From positions 1,240,001 through 1,304,000 of the forward strand of contig NZ_CAMKGL010000001.1 in assembly GCF_946227985.1 (NCBI RefSeq): DNA of 64,000 nucleotides. Direction: 5' to 3'. The position numbers and the translations under genes are program-made. Source of the DNA: Serratia quinivorans (GTDB taxonomy: Bacteria; Pseudomonadota; Gammaproteobacteria; Enterobacterales; Enterobacteriaceae). Positions within the stretch are counted from its first letter, which is position 1, and the number at the start of each line of letters is the position of its first letter. Shown here in pieces: positions 10,609 to 19,053 of the stretch. A model generated the notes under the pieces. The model did not search any database. It was not told where the DNA came from and saw only the letters and a list, made by a program, of their open reading frames with translations.

Positions 10609-10639
10609 CACCGCCGTTTTTTGCTGGAGGCTTAAAGAA

Positions 10640-11434
10640 ATGACTATGTCTATGGTTGATAAATTGCTAAATAGCCTGGATTTTTCTCCTCGTGGCCAGG
10701 TGATTGCTCGCGAGCAAGACCACTGCGGTGAAATTATTGTCTCTGACCACAAGGGCTACCGAACCCTGCGTTTTGACGGCATTTGCGAACAGAGCAAAAT
10801 GTGCATCGATGCGCCACAGGTACCGGTTCACAACTACATCAAAACCATGCTGATGGCCGTGGCCTGGCAACCGCCTTCGGCAGCGCTGATCCTGGGGTTG
10901 GGCGGCGGCGGTCTGGTACGGGCACTACATGCCTATGACCCCAATATGCTGCTGGAAGTGGTGGAACTGCGCGAGGCGGTGGTCTCTGTCGCGCAAAGTT
11001 ATTTCACCTTACCCACCGACGACAGGGTTGTCTTGTGCGTTGCCGATGCGGGCGATTTTTTACGAGCCCCGGTAACTCGGATGTATGATCTGATTTTTTC
11101 CGATCTCTACAGCGCCTTCAGCATGGATCCGCAACAGGGTACGCAAAGCTTTCTTCAGCGGTGTGCCGGACGGCTTTCACCGCAAGGTTGGCTGGTGCTG
11201 AACTACCATGAAGTGCCCGATGAAGATTCACTGCTGTACCACAGTTTGCACCGGGTGTTTAACAGCGTGTTGTACTGCGTTGCGCCCAGCGGCAACGTGA
11301 TTATCTATGCCACATTGGCTGAAATCGAGACGCCGCTAAACCTGCTACGCCGCCTTAGTGCCGAAGTCGGGCCGAGTTTTAACTGTGACCTCGGCTACCT
11401 GTCACGCAAGATTGAACGTTTGCACTTTAGCTGA
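10640..11434 (+). CDS. Spermidine-synthase-like SAM-binding protein
   Basis: A 264-residue Rossmann-fold protein. ALILGLGGGGLVRAL is the SAM-binding glycine loop; the acidic ribose-binding position follows in LEVVELREAV, and a later DAGDFL and FSDLYSAF match the spermidine synthase/methyltransferase pattern. The start is set by a strong GGAGG at 10627-10631; the longer open frame upstream overlaps the preceding gene. It lacks the fuller N-terminal beta domain of SpeE and stands apart from speD, so it is more likely a paralogue with another aminopropyl- or methyl-transfer role. It follows the FabZ-like gene and precedes a CopG-type gene in the same direction. Confidence 0.75.
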   Translation: MTMSMVDKLLNSLDFSPRGQVIAREQDHCGEIIVSDHKGYRTLRFDGICEQSKMCIDAPQVPVHNYIKTMLMAVAWQPPSAALILGLGGGGLVRALHAYDPNMLLEVVELREAVVSVAQSYFTLPTDDRVVLCVADAGDFLRAPVTRMYDLIFSDLYSAFSMDPQQGTQSFLQRCAGRLSPQGWLVLNYHEVPDEDSLLYHSLHRVFNSVLYCVAPSGNVIIYATLAEIETPLNLLRRLSAEVGPSFNCDLGYLSRKIERLHFS

Positions 11435-11490
11435 GCCGGTACTGTCATTTTACTATTATCATTTGATTATTATTCTCTGGAGTCACCATC

Positions 11491-11685
11491 ATGGAAAAGA
11501 AAACGGCGCGCCTGACCGTACTCATTGATCCTGACAAGAAAAAAGCGTTGGAAGAGCTGTGTTTGCAACAGGACGTCACCCCCTCCCAGGTGATCCGCCA
11601 GCTGATACGCGACTATCTGCACAAACACCAGGTGGAATATCCCAGCCAGCCGACCCATTCCAATCCGCGCGTGGATAACGCCTGA
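11491..11685 (+). CDS. Small ribbon-helix-helix (CopG/MetJ-type) DNA-binding protein
   Basis: A 64-residue protein. ARLTVLIDPDKKKALEELCLQQDVTPSQVIRQLIRDYL fits the ribbon-helix-helix fold: an N-terminal beta strand, then two helices with the turn at DVTPSQ. A proline-rich tail follows. CTGGAG upstream gives a ribosome site. It is 56 bp after the spermidine-synthase-like gene on the same strand. It may regulate the three-gene group, but no toxin partner or target is visible and function is not established. Confidence 0.7.
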   Translation: MEKKTARLTVLIDPDKKKALEELCLQQDVTPSQVIRQLIRDYLHKHQVEYPSQPTHSNPRVDNA

Positions 11686-11736
11686 AGTCAGATAGCGTAC
11701 CCGCACGCCCTCTGATCTCAGGCCCGCTTAACACAC

Positions 11737-12810
11737 TCACTGTGCCAGACGTTGAGCCAACTGGCGCAGTTGTTCGGCGATTTGCTTCAAATCCTTGTCA
11801 TTGTGCTCGCGTGGCCCGGTGGAATTACGGATCACCAACTTGGCCGACAGAATGGACGAGGAACGTGAGACTTCACTCTCGCTGGTGTTAAGCACCTTCC
11901 TGACGGCTTCTTTGCCCTGCAAGTCAAGATCCAGCGAGACGGTGGTCAGCGCCGGAAAGAAGAAGGCGCTTTCATAAGCGTCATCATAACCAATGACCGA
12001 TTTTTGCCCCGGAACCGGCAATTGGTTCTGATGGAAGGCGCTGAGCAGACCGAGTGCCATTTGATCGTTTCCCACCAGCACCGCCGAAAAATGCGGAGTT
12101 TCACGCAGCATCTGCAATGCACCTGCATAGCCACTTTGCGCATCCCAATTGCCGTGCAGCACGGTAACCGGCGTCAGGCCGTAATCCTGCAGCGCTTCCT
12201 GCCAGTTTTTCAGCCGTAAATTGGCGGATATCGAGTACTGCGGACCAGCCAGCAAGGCAATGTCGCGATGCCCAAGTTCATAAAGATACTTAACGCTGGC
12301 ACGGGTACCGTCCGCCGGATTGAAGGAAACGTTAAATACCGAGCTGTAAGGATCGACGTCGAGAAACAGACAGGTGATGTCGTCGTTGTCCGCTGCAATT
12401 TTTTCCGCCACCGCCGTTTCCAGCGGTACGTTAATGATCACCTTCTCTACCCGCTGCGATTTTAGATCGTTGATCGAGTCTTGTATGCCATGATTGACGT
12501 TCTCATCAATCATGGATATCAGCACCTGATAACCTTCCGCATTAGCGTAACGCTTCACCGCCGCCGCCACCTGGGAAGGGGCGTGCAGTGCCAGTGAAAT
12601 AGTCACCAACCCCACAGTGCGGCTCTGCTTGCCGACCAGTTGTTGTGCCAGGCGATTTGGCACGTAGCGAAGCAGTTCAATAGATTGCTCCACCTTGCGG
12701 CGCGTGCCCTCAGATACATTGGCGGACTTGTTCAACACCCGCGAAACTGTCTGATAAGACACACCGGCATGGCGGGCAACATCCTCTAAAGTGGTACTTT
12801 TCGACTTCAT
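11737..12810 (-). CDS. ganR: LacI-family repressor of the galactan locus
   Basis: A 357-residue LacI/GalR regulator. The N-terminal helix-turn-helix TLEDVARHAGVSYQTVSRVLN (residues 7-27) and hinge YVPNRLAQQLVGKQ are followed by a periplasmic-binding-protein-like sugar domain (LLAGPQYSISANLRLKNWQEAL). It lies at the edge of a galactan degradation and uptake cluster, divergent from the porin gene, and is the only regulator in it. The name follows the Dickeya/Pectobacterium gan locus and is assigned by context. Operator-like sequences sharing GTATTACA or GTAATACA precede the porin, binding-protein and ATPase genes. The inducer is probably galactobiose or another galacto-oligosaccharide. Confidence 0.85.
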   Translation of the reverse strand: MKSKSTTLEDVARHAGVSYQTVSRVLNKSANVSEGTRRKVEQSIELLRYVPNRLAQQLVGKQSRTVGLVTISLALHAPSQVAAAVKRYANAEGYQVLISMIDENVNHGIQDSINDLKSQRVEKVIINVPLETAVAEKIAADNDDITCLFLDVDPYSSVFNVSFNPADGTRASVKYLYELGHRDIALLAGPQYSISANLRLKNWQEALQDYGLTPVTVLHGNWDAQSGYAGALQMLRETPHFSAVLVGNDQMALGLLSAFHQNQLPVPGQKSVIGYDDAYESAFFFPALTTVSLDLDLQGKEAVRKVLNTSESEVSRSSSILSAKLVIRNSTGPREHNDKDLKQIAEQLRQLAQRLAQ

Positions 12811-13041
12811 AACCCATTCCCTGTGATTGCTCTGTACGGATTGTAGCAGGCGTGTCCGTTACAACACAGTTAACCGGGTCACACCCAATGAATTTCCACA
12901 AAAGTTATTCGTTCACATTCCATGCATTCGTGATCCTCTTCACTAACCGTTACAAATCCCGCTGTTTTATTTGCACTAAATCACAATAAATCAATAACGC
13001 GATTGTTTGTTGTCATGATTAACCATTCTATTGCTGCGTGG

Positions 13042-13057
13042 ATGTGAACGTAATACA
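13042..13057. promoter_or_regulatory. Operator-like site upstream of the galactan porin
   Basis: ATGTGAACGTAATACA lies 20 bp ahead of the porin ATG. It differs at two positions from ATGTGAAGGTATTACA, found at the same relative place ahead of the binding-protein gene (21653-21668). The central CG is typical of LacI/GalR operators. Binding by the adjacent repressor is inferred. Confidence 0.5.
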
Positions 13058-13077
13058 AAAAACATAATGAGGCATAC

Positions 13078-14343
13078 ATGAAAACAAGACTACGCACATT
13101 GTCTGTCGCTTTGGCGATGGCGCTTTCCTCACCGGTCGCCTTTGCCGTCGAGACCCCAGGGATCGATTTCCATGGCTACCTGCGTTCCGGGGTCGGCGTA
13201 TCTCAGGACGGTGGATTAGAAGAATGGCAGAAAAACAAAATTGGCCGTCTGGGTAACGAGTCCGATACCTACGGTGAAATCGAACTGGGCAGTGAAGTCT
13301 ACAAAAAGAACGACGTCAGCTTCTATCTCGACACTATGGTCAGCATGGTATCGGACGGCTCGAACGACAGCGAAACCACCCTGGGAGATGACGCCGAATT
13401 CGGGTTGCGTCAGCTTAATCTGCAAATCAAGGGACTGATCCCGGGCGACCCGAACGCGGTGATTTGGGGCGGCAAACGTTACTATCAACGCCATGACCTG
13501 CACATCATCGATACCAAGTATTGGAATATTTCCGGTGCCGGTGCTGGCGTGGAGAACTACACCCTCGGCCCAGGCACGATTTCGGTAGCCTGGATCCGCG
13601 GCGACGGCAACGACGTAGACTATCGCGTCGACAACACTAACGACCTCAATATCAACTATCTCGACCTGCGCTATGCCGGTTGGAAGCCGTGGACCGGCGC
13701 CTGGACCGAGTTCGGTATCGACTATGCGATGCCAAACCCGACCAACAAGCAAAAAGAGTACGGGGGTCTGTACGACGCTGAAAACGGCGTGATGCTGACT
13801 GGCGAGATAAGTCAGGACATGCTGGGCGGCTATAATAAAATGGTGTTGCAGTACGCCACCAAAGGTCTGGCGCAGAACATGGTGTCCCAGGGCGGCGGTT
13901 GGTATGACGTCTGGAACAACACCCGCGATGCCACCGGTTATCGGGTGATCAATACCGGCCTGATCCCGATTACCGATAAGTTCTCTCTCAACCATGTGTT
14001 GACCTGGGGTTCAGCCAGCGATCTCAGCGATACGATCGACAAAAGTAACCTGATCTCCCTGGTGGGCCGGGCGCAGTACCAATTCACACAGTACGTGCGC
14101 GGCATTGGCGAAGCGGGCGCTTTCTACCAGAAAGATGACCACAAGGACGGCAGCCACTACAAGCAAGGCGGCGAGAAATACACGCTGGCGTTGGGGCTGG
14201 CGGATGGGCCAGAGTTCATGTCCCGCCCTGAATTGCGCGTATATGCTTCCTACCTCAATGATTCTGAGCAAGGCAATTCATTCAAGGACGGCACCGCCAG
14301 CAATACCTGGAACTTTGGCGTACAGGTTGAAGCCTGGTGGTAA
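13078..14343 (+). CDS. ganL: LamB/maltoporin-family outer-membrane oligosaccharide porin
   Basis: A 421-residue outer-membrane porin with a signal peptide ending SPVAFA. The mature part begins VETPGIDFHGYLRSGVGVSQDGG, the LamB opening, and RQLNLQIKG and WGGKRYYQRHDLHIIDTKYWNISG are classic maltoporin motifs. It ends in an aromatic residue (VEAWW), as beta-barrel porins do. Clustered with galactanase, beta-galactosidase and a MalEFG-type transporter, it probably admits galacto-oligosaccharides. It is divergent from the LacI regulator, has an operator-like site just upstream and a strong terminator 107 bp downstream. The name is by analogy with the gan locus. Confidence 0.9.
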   Translation: MKTRLRTLSVALAMALSSPVAFAVETPGIDFHGYLRSGVGVSQDGGLEEWQKNKIGRLGNESDTYGEIELGSEVYKKNDVSFYLDTMVSMVSDGSNDSETTLGDDAEFGLRQLNLQIKGLIPGDPNAVIWGGKRYYQRHDLHIIDTKYWNISGAGAGVENYTLGPGTISVAWIRGDGNDVDYRVDNTNDLNINYLDLRYAGWKPWTGAWTEFGIDYAMPNPTNKQKEYGGLYDAENGVMLTGEISQDMLGGYNKMVLQYATKGLAQNMVSQGGGWYDVWNNTRDATGYRVINTGLIPITDKFSLNHVLTWGSASDLSDTIDKSNLISLVGRAQYQFTQYVRGIGEAGAFYQKDDHKDGSHYKQGGEKYTLALGLADGPEFMSRPELRVYASYLNDSEQGNSFKDGTASNTWNFGVQVEAWW

Positions 14344-14450
14344 GCGGTATAATTCAGGATAAATAACGGCTTTCGATTTATTGGCAGTAGCTTAATTCTC
14401 TCATCATTATCTTCTGTGTCTTTGACGATGCTCTCCGGTTGCTGTCGTCC

Positions 14451-14491
14451 ATTGGTAACCACCCTTGGGTGGTTACCAATTATTTTTATTT
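14451..14491 (+). terminator. Rho-independent terminator after the porin gene
   Basis: A perfect 14-bp inverted repeat, ATTGGTAACCACCC (14451-14464) and its complement (14467-14480), has a two-base centre. It is followed on the plus strand by TATTTTTATTT. The signal is oriented for the porin transcript. Confidence 0.85.
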
Positions 14492-14806
14492 CTGCTGATT
14501 AACTGAAAAACGCTCAGCCAGTAATTTACGCAAATTATCTGATTGCTTGCCAAATATCGCGTGAACTTCCTGGCCAATAATAATGACACCCAAAGCGCCC
14601 GACTGCTGCAATCCTTCCGTATCGACTTTGGCTAAATCCGTCACCGTCACGCGCAAGCGAGTAATACAGGCATCGACATGCTGGATATTTTCTCGCCCTC
14701 CCAGATAGCGCATCAGCGTTTCTAAAAAAGACATGTCGACACTATTATCTTTCACCGCTAATTTCGGGTGCGAGAAATAATGCGTAAAGGCTTTCAAACT
14801 GATCAT
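14486..14806 (-). CDS. Stand-alone PTS EIIB domain, glucose/sucrose family
   Basis: A 106-residue protein consisting of one EIIB domain. The phosphorylation cysteine is C47 in HVDACITRLRV, and the following GALGVIIIGQEVHAIFG is typical of glucose-family EIIB. About 25 extra N-terminal residues (FSHPKLAVKD) precede the domain. GAGGAAATAACC provides a good ribosome site. No EIIC or EIIA lies nearby. It sits downstream of the galactan operon but beyond that operon's terminator. It may be a remnant of a larger transporter, a partner for a distant EIIC, or a phospho-signalling protein; I cannot choose between these. Confidence 0.8.
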   Translation of the reverse strand: MISLKAFTHYFSHPKLAVKDNSVDMSFLETLMRYLGGRENIQHVDACITRLRVTVTDLAKVDTEGLQQSGALGVIIIGQEVHAIFGKQSDNLRKLLAERFSVNQQK

Positions 14807-14833
14807 GGTTATTTCCTCATAAGATACAGGCGT

Positions 14834-14862
14834 AAAAAAACGCCCGTTCGGATGAACGGGCG
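14834..14862 (-). terminator. Rho-independent terminator of the galactan operon
   Basis: CGCCCGTTC (14841-14849) and GAACGGGCG (14854-14862) form a 9-bp stem with a four-base loop. On the minus strand it is followed by seven T (complement of 14840-14834). It lies 14 bp beyond the stop of the GH42 gene and separates the operon from the EIIB gene. Confidence 0.88.
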
Positions 14863-14875
14863 CAAGGGGAAGAAA

Positions 14876-16936
14876 CTATGCCAGCTTGCGGGTCAATATG
14901 CGGCAGCCCCAGGGGGCCAGAGCCATTTCGCCCTGTAGCGTCGCAGCAGTTGTCATATCGACATACTCCGCTGGCAGCGCCACATCTTTCACCTTGTCGC
15001 TGTAGTTTTGCACGATAATAAACTCGGAGTCTCCGTCGGTGCGCCGCTGTGCGGTCACGCCGGGCGGCAATGCGGTGTCCAGCGCACGCGGCAACGCCAG
15101 CTGTTGCGCTATCGCCATCAAGAAATCACTCTGGAAAGCGGCGTCGTTGCGCGAAGCAACGTACCACGCCTTGCCTTCGCCAAAGCGATTGACCGTCAAC
15201 GCCGGGCGACCGGCATAGAAATCGCCGCCGTAGACCGCCTGTACGGTGGCCCCCTCCAGGTTGATTAACTCACACAGATGGCGCGCCTGATAGCTGCCCT
15301 GCAAGCCCAACTCATTGCCCGGCACACCACGAATGCTGTTGGCTTCGTCATCCGTCAGGCTGTCGATCTCTTCCGCCCAGATCCCAAGCAGCGGGCGCAG
15401 TGGCCCAGGGAAACCGCCCAGATGGCACAGATCGCTCTCATTGACGATGCCGCTCCAATAGCTGGCGACAAACTGCCCGCCCTGCCGGACAAAGGCTTCC
15501 GCCCGCGCGGCAAAGCCTTCGCGCACCATATACAGCATTGGCGCAACCACCAGCTTATAGCCGGAAAGATCGCAATCGGCGTTGATGATATCCACCGCAA
15601 TGCCCTGTTCCCAAAACGGACGATAATGATCCACCACCGTCTGCTCGTAATGCAGCCCGGCGTTGCGCGGCCCCTGGGCATCGTCCATTGCCCAGCGGCT
15701 TTCCCAGTCAAAGATAATCGCCACCCGCGCCTCGACCCGGCTACCGGCGACCGGTGCCATGGCGGCCAGCAGGCGGCCGAGTTCGCTTACCTCCTTGCCG
15801 ACCCGGGTATCCAGCCGCCCGGAATGGTCAATCACTGCACCGTGGAATTTCTCCACCGAGCCGCGGCTTTTGCGCCACTGGAAGTACTGCACCGAATCCG
15901 CACCATGCGCAACCGCCTGCAATGAGGACAGAATATGCATGCCCGGCTTCTTCAGCTTGCTGATCGGCTGCCAGTTGGTCACGCTTGGTGTCGACTCCAT
16001 CAGCACAAAAGGTTTACCCTGCTTCAGAGTTCGCATCAGGTCGTGGAACATGGCGGTATAACAGGCCAGACCGGTTTCATCCTGCCGGTTATGCCACATC
16101 GGGTAGCTGTCCCAGGAGATGAAATCGATGACCTTCGACATCTGCCAGTAATCGTAATCGTAGAAGTATTCCATAAAGTTGGTGGTGGCCGGCAAGTTTG
16201 GATTGGCCGCCTTCAGCGGCGCAATTTCCTGTGCGCAGAAATCGGTCGCCTGAGTGCTGCAAAAACGCCGCCAGTCCAGGTTCAAACCGTGAATCGACAC
16301 TTCCCCCTGCGGCGCGGGCGACTCAATCTGCGACCAGTCGCTGTAGGTATGGCTCCAAAAATCGCTCCACCAGGCCTCATTCAACTGATCCAGCGTCTCA
16401 TAACGCTTCTGCAACCAAGCGCGGAAATCGCTTTGGCAACGGCGGCAATGGCATTCTCCGCTGTATTCGTTAGAAATGTGCCAACCGATCACCGCCGGGT
16501 GGTGCGCATAGCGCTGCGCCAATTGCCGGTTGATCTCACTCACCTTGCGGCGATACGTCGGGGATGACAGGCAGTGGTTATGTCGACCGCCGTGCAGCGC
16601 CTGAACCCGATTGCGCCCCACGCGCAATACCTCCGGATATTTCTGCGACAACCACGCCGGGCGTGCGCCGCTTGGGGTAGCCAAAAATACGTGAATGCCT
16701 TGTGCATATAATTTATTCAACACCTCGTCCAGCCAGGTGAATTGATACTTCCCCTCTTCTGGCTCAATCTTCGACCAACTGAATATCCCCACTGACATAA
16801 TATTGCAGTTAGCCTGCTTCATCAGCTCTATATCTTTCTCCACCATGCCCGGATAATTACCCCATTGTTCCGGGTTATAGTCAGCCCCATGCAATAAGCC
16901 AGGCACCTTTGCACTCAAAGGAGGAAATTTATTCAT
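14876..16936 (-). CDS. ganB: GH42 beta-galactosidase
   Basis: A 686-residue cytoplasmic glycoside hydrolase. The acid/base E157 is in GWHISNEYSGECHC, and the nucleophile E314 is in FVLMESTPSVTNWQ. C162, C164 and C167 belong to the GH42 zinc cluster. A trimerisation-type beta domain and a C-terminal beta domain complete the normal length. The second of two consecutive ATGs is preferred because AGGA lies six bases before it. It hydrolyses short beta-1,4-galacto-oligosaccharides after uptake. It is the last gene of the galactan operon, after the galactanase. In Bacillus nomenclature the GH42 enzyme is GanA, so the symbol depends on the convention. Confidence 0.93.
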   Translation of the reverse strand: MNKFPPLSAKVPGLLHGADYNPEQWGNYPGMVEKDIELMKQANCNIMSVGIFSWSKIEPEEGKYQFTWLDEVLNKLYAQGIHVFLATPSGARPAWLSQKYPEVLRVGRNRVQALHGGRHNHCLSSPTYRRKVSEINRQLAQRYAHHPAVIGWHISNEYSGECHCRRCQSDFRAWLQKRYETLDQLNEAWWSDFWSHTYSDWSQIESPAPQGEVSIHGLNLDWRRFCSTQATDFCAQEIAPLKAANPNLPATTNFMEYFYDYDYWQMSKVIDFISWDSYPMWHNRQDETGLACYTAMFHDLMRTLKQGKPFVLMESTPSVTNWQPISKLKKPGMHILSSLQAVAHGADSVQYFQWRKSRGSVEKFHGAVIDHSGRLDTRVGKEVSELGRLLAAMAPVAGSRVEARVAIIFDWESRWAMDDAQGPRNAGLHYEQTVVDHYRPFWEQGIAVDIINADCDLSGYKLVVAPMLYMVREGFAARAEAFVRQGGQFVASYWSGIVNESDLCHLGGFPGPLRPLLGIWAEEIDSLTDDEANSIRGVPGNELGLQGSYQARHLCELINLEGATVQAVYGGDFYAGRPALTVNRFGEGKAWYVASRNDAAFQSDFLMAIAQQLALPRALDTALPPGVTAQRRTDGDSEFIIVQNYSDKVKDVALPAEYVDMTTAATLQGEMALAPWGCRILTRKLA

Positions 16937-16987
16937 CATAATTCCTTAGAAAATAATTACTGAAATTCTTTATTAATGACGGCAAAA

Positions 16988-18193
16988 TTAATTAAATGAC
17001 TTTAATGAAGGCAACACTTTCCCCCGGCAATCGAATAACGCCTGATTTTCCCGCGCGTTGCCATCCTTGCCAGATTCGCCGATATATTTCATCCCGGCAG
17101 GCGTAGCCCAACCGGCGCCCGGCACGGCGATCCAGGTCGGCTCCCAATAAAACACACCTTTGCCACGCTGATCCGGCACGTTAATAATGCTCTGCATCAG
17201 ATCGCGAATAAAATCGGCCTGCCCCTGCACGGTGCCCGGATATCCCCCATCCTGCGCTTCTTTGGCGGAGAAACTGTTGTCGGTATCGTCGCAATTTTCC
17301 AGGCCGTAGCCGTAAGCGGCCTCTACCACAATCACGTCTTTGTTATACCGCTTGCTGATGTCGTCCATATTGGTTTGCAGCTTTGAGATGGGGCCGTCCC
17401 AATAGGTGTACATCGACAAACCTATGACATCGAACGGCACATTGCGCCGGGTTATCTCGTCAAACCACCAACGGAAAGTGTCATTCTTGGTGCCCTCGGC
17501 CAAATGCAGCATGATTTTCACCTGTGCAGGCGAATCGAGGTTTTCCCGCAGTCCGGCGATCGCCGCGTTCAGCAACCCGGCCAGGCGATCGAACTCTCCG
17601 CCGCCCTGGCCCCAGCTTTTGCCTTCCGGCCACAGAATGCCGCCATTAATCTCATTACCGATCTGCACCATATCCGGCAAAACGCCTTGCTGCTTGAAGC
17701 TGGCAATGGTGTCGCGGGTATAGTCATGGATCGTCGTTTTCAGTTGGTCATAGCTCATGTTGTCCCAGGCCTTAGGCTTGAACTGCTTGCCGGGATCGGT
17801 CCAGAAGTCGCTGTAATGGAAATCCAGCAGCAGCTTCATCCCTTGCGCCTTGACGCGCTTGGCCAGCGCCAGCGTGGTGGCGAGATTATTGTTGCCGGCA
17901 CCATAAGGTTGGCCTGCGCTGTCCTGCGGATCGACCCACAGGCGCAGGCGCACATAGTTCACGCCGTTGTGTTTGAGGATCACCAGCGGATCCTGCTGAA
18001 CGTCGTTCTGGTCGTAGAACTTGCCGCCGTGCTGCTCCACGTCCGCCAGGGTAGAAATATCGACGCCCTTGATAAAGCCGGCCGGAACATTGCTCAGCGG
18101 TTTAATGATGACGCTATCCGCCGCAAACGCCGTGGCGGACAGCAGCCCGGCCGCCAGACACAGGCTTAATAAAGCCGGTTTGAATTTTTGCAT
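16988..18193 (-). CDS. ganA: Secreted GH53 arabinogalactan endo-beta-1,4-galactanase
   Basis: A 401-residue enzyme with a Sec signal peptide (LSLCLAAGLLSATAFA). The GH53 barrel shows the acid/base E181 in MVQIGNEINGGILW and the nucleophile E291 in VVEAAYGYG; VRLRLWVDPQ and LLLDFHYSDFWTDPGKQ are family hallmarks. It cleaves the beta-1,4-galactan side chains of pectin in the periplasm or outside. Four bases separate it from the upstream permease gene. The products would enter the GanEFG transporter, and GH42 would finish the degradation. Bacillus convention names this enzyme GanB. Confidence 0.95.
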   Translation of the reverse strand: MQKFKPALLSLCLAAGLLSATAFAADSVIIKPLSNVPAGFIKGVDISTLADVEQHGGKFYDQNDVQQDPLVILKHNGVNYVRLRLWVDPQDSAGQPYGAGNNNLATTLALAKRVKAQGMKLLLDFHYSDFWTDPGKQFKPKAWDNMSYDQLKTTIHDYTRDTIASFKQQGVLPDMVQIGNEINGGILWPEGKSWGQGGGEFDRLAGLLNAAIAGLRENLDSPAQVKIMLHLAEGTKNDTFRWWFDEITRRNVPFDVIGLSMYTYWDGPISKLQTNMDDISKRYNKDVIVVEAAYGYGLENCDDTDNSFSAKEAQDGGYPGTVQGQADFIRDLMQSIINVPDQRGKGVFYWEPTWIAVPGAGWATPAGMKYIGESGKDGNARENQALFDCRGKVLPSLKSFN

Positions 18194-18197
18194 CGCA

Positions 18198-19043
18198 TTA
18201 TCCTTTTGTGCTGCCAGAGGTCAGGCCGGAAACAAAGTACTTTTGCAGGGCCAGGTATAAGATGGCGACCGGCAGCGCGATCAACACCGCCCCCGCCGCG
18301 TAGGTGGTGTAGCTGGCGCCCATCTTTTGCGACACCAGGTTATACAGGCCGATGGGCAGCGTATATTGGTCCGGGGTACGCAAAATGGTGCTGGAGAGAA
18401 TGAAATCCCCCAGCGGGCCGGTAAACGAGAACAGCGCCACCACGGCGATAATCGGTTTGGAGAGCGGCATGATGATCTCGATGAAAATCCGGAAGTTACC
18501 GGCGCCGTCCATGCGGGCAGATTCGTCCAAATCCTTCGGAATCGCATCCAGATAGCCCTTCATCAGATAGGTGTTCATCGGGATCATCCCCGCCACGTAG
18601 ATCAACACCAGCGCCATATGGCTGTTGATCAGCCCCAGCAGCTGCGACAGCACAAAAATGGCAATCAGCGCGGAGAACTGCGGGATCATCTGCAACAGCA
18701 GGAACAACATCAGGCCGTTCTGCCGCCCCTTGAAGCGAAAGCGTGAAAACGAATAGGCGGTAAAACTGACGCTGATCAGCGTCAGCACCATGGTCAGGAA
18801 GCTGATTTTCATCGAGTTCCAATACCAGGTCAGGTAATTGACCTTGCCGTTGAACAAGTCGGCATAGTGCTGAAACGACAGATTTTCCGGGATGATCGAG
18901 CTGCTCAGCAGGCTGTTGCCGGCATTGAGCGACGCGCCGAGGGTCCACACCAGCGGGTAGATGATGATGACGGACACCAGAATGATCACCAGCCAGGACA
19001 GCGATAAACGCACCCACTTCTCTTTCTTGATGCTCTTTGACAT
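18198..19043 (-). CDS. ganG: Galactan-oligosaccharide ABC permease, MalG type
   Basis: A 281-residue inner-membrane permease with about six helices. The cytoplasmic EAA loop reads DLDESARMDGAGNFRIFIEIIMPLSKP, the ATPase contact of MalG-like proteins. The start MSKSIKKEKW is chosen because GGGGAG lies four bases upstream; the open frame extends eight codons further. It follows the MalF-type permease by 10 bp. Together with that permease, the binding protein and the ATPase encoded divergently at 22008, it forms an importer for galacto-oligosaccharides. Confidence 0.92.
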   Translation of the reverse strand: MSKSIKKEKWVRLSLSWLVIILVSVIIIYPLVWTLGASLNAGNSLLSSSIIPENLSFQHYADLFNGKVNYLTWYWNSMKISFLTMVLTLISVSFTAYSFSRFRFKGRQNGLMLFLLLQMIPQFSALIAIFVLSQLLGLINSHMALVLIYVAGMIPMNTYLMKGYLDAIPKDLDESARMDGAGNFRIFIEIIMPLSKPIIAVVALFSFTGPLGDFILSSTILRTPDQYTLPIGLYNLVSQKMGASYTTYAAGAVLIALPVAILYLALQKYFVSGLTSGSTKG

Positions 19044-19053
19044 TGCTCTCCCC

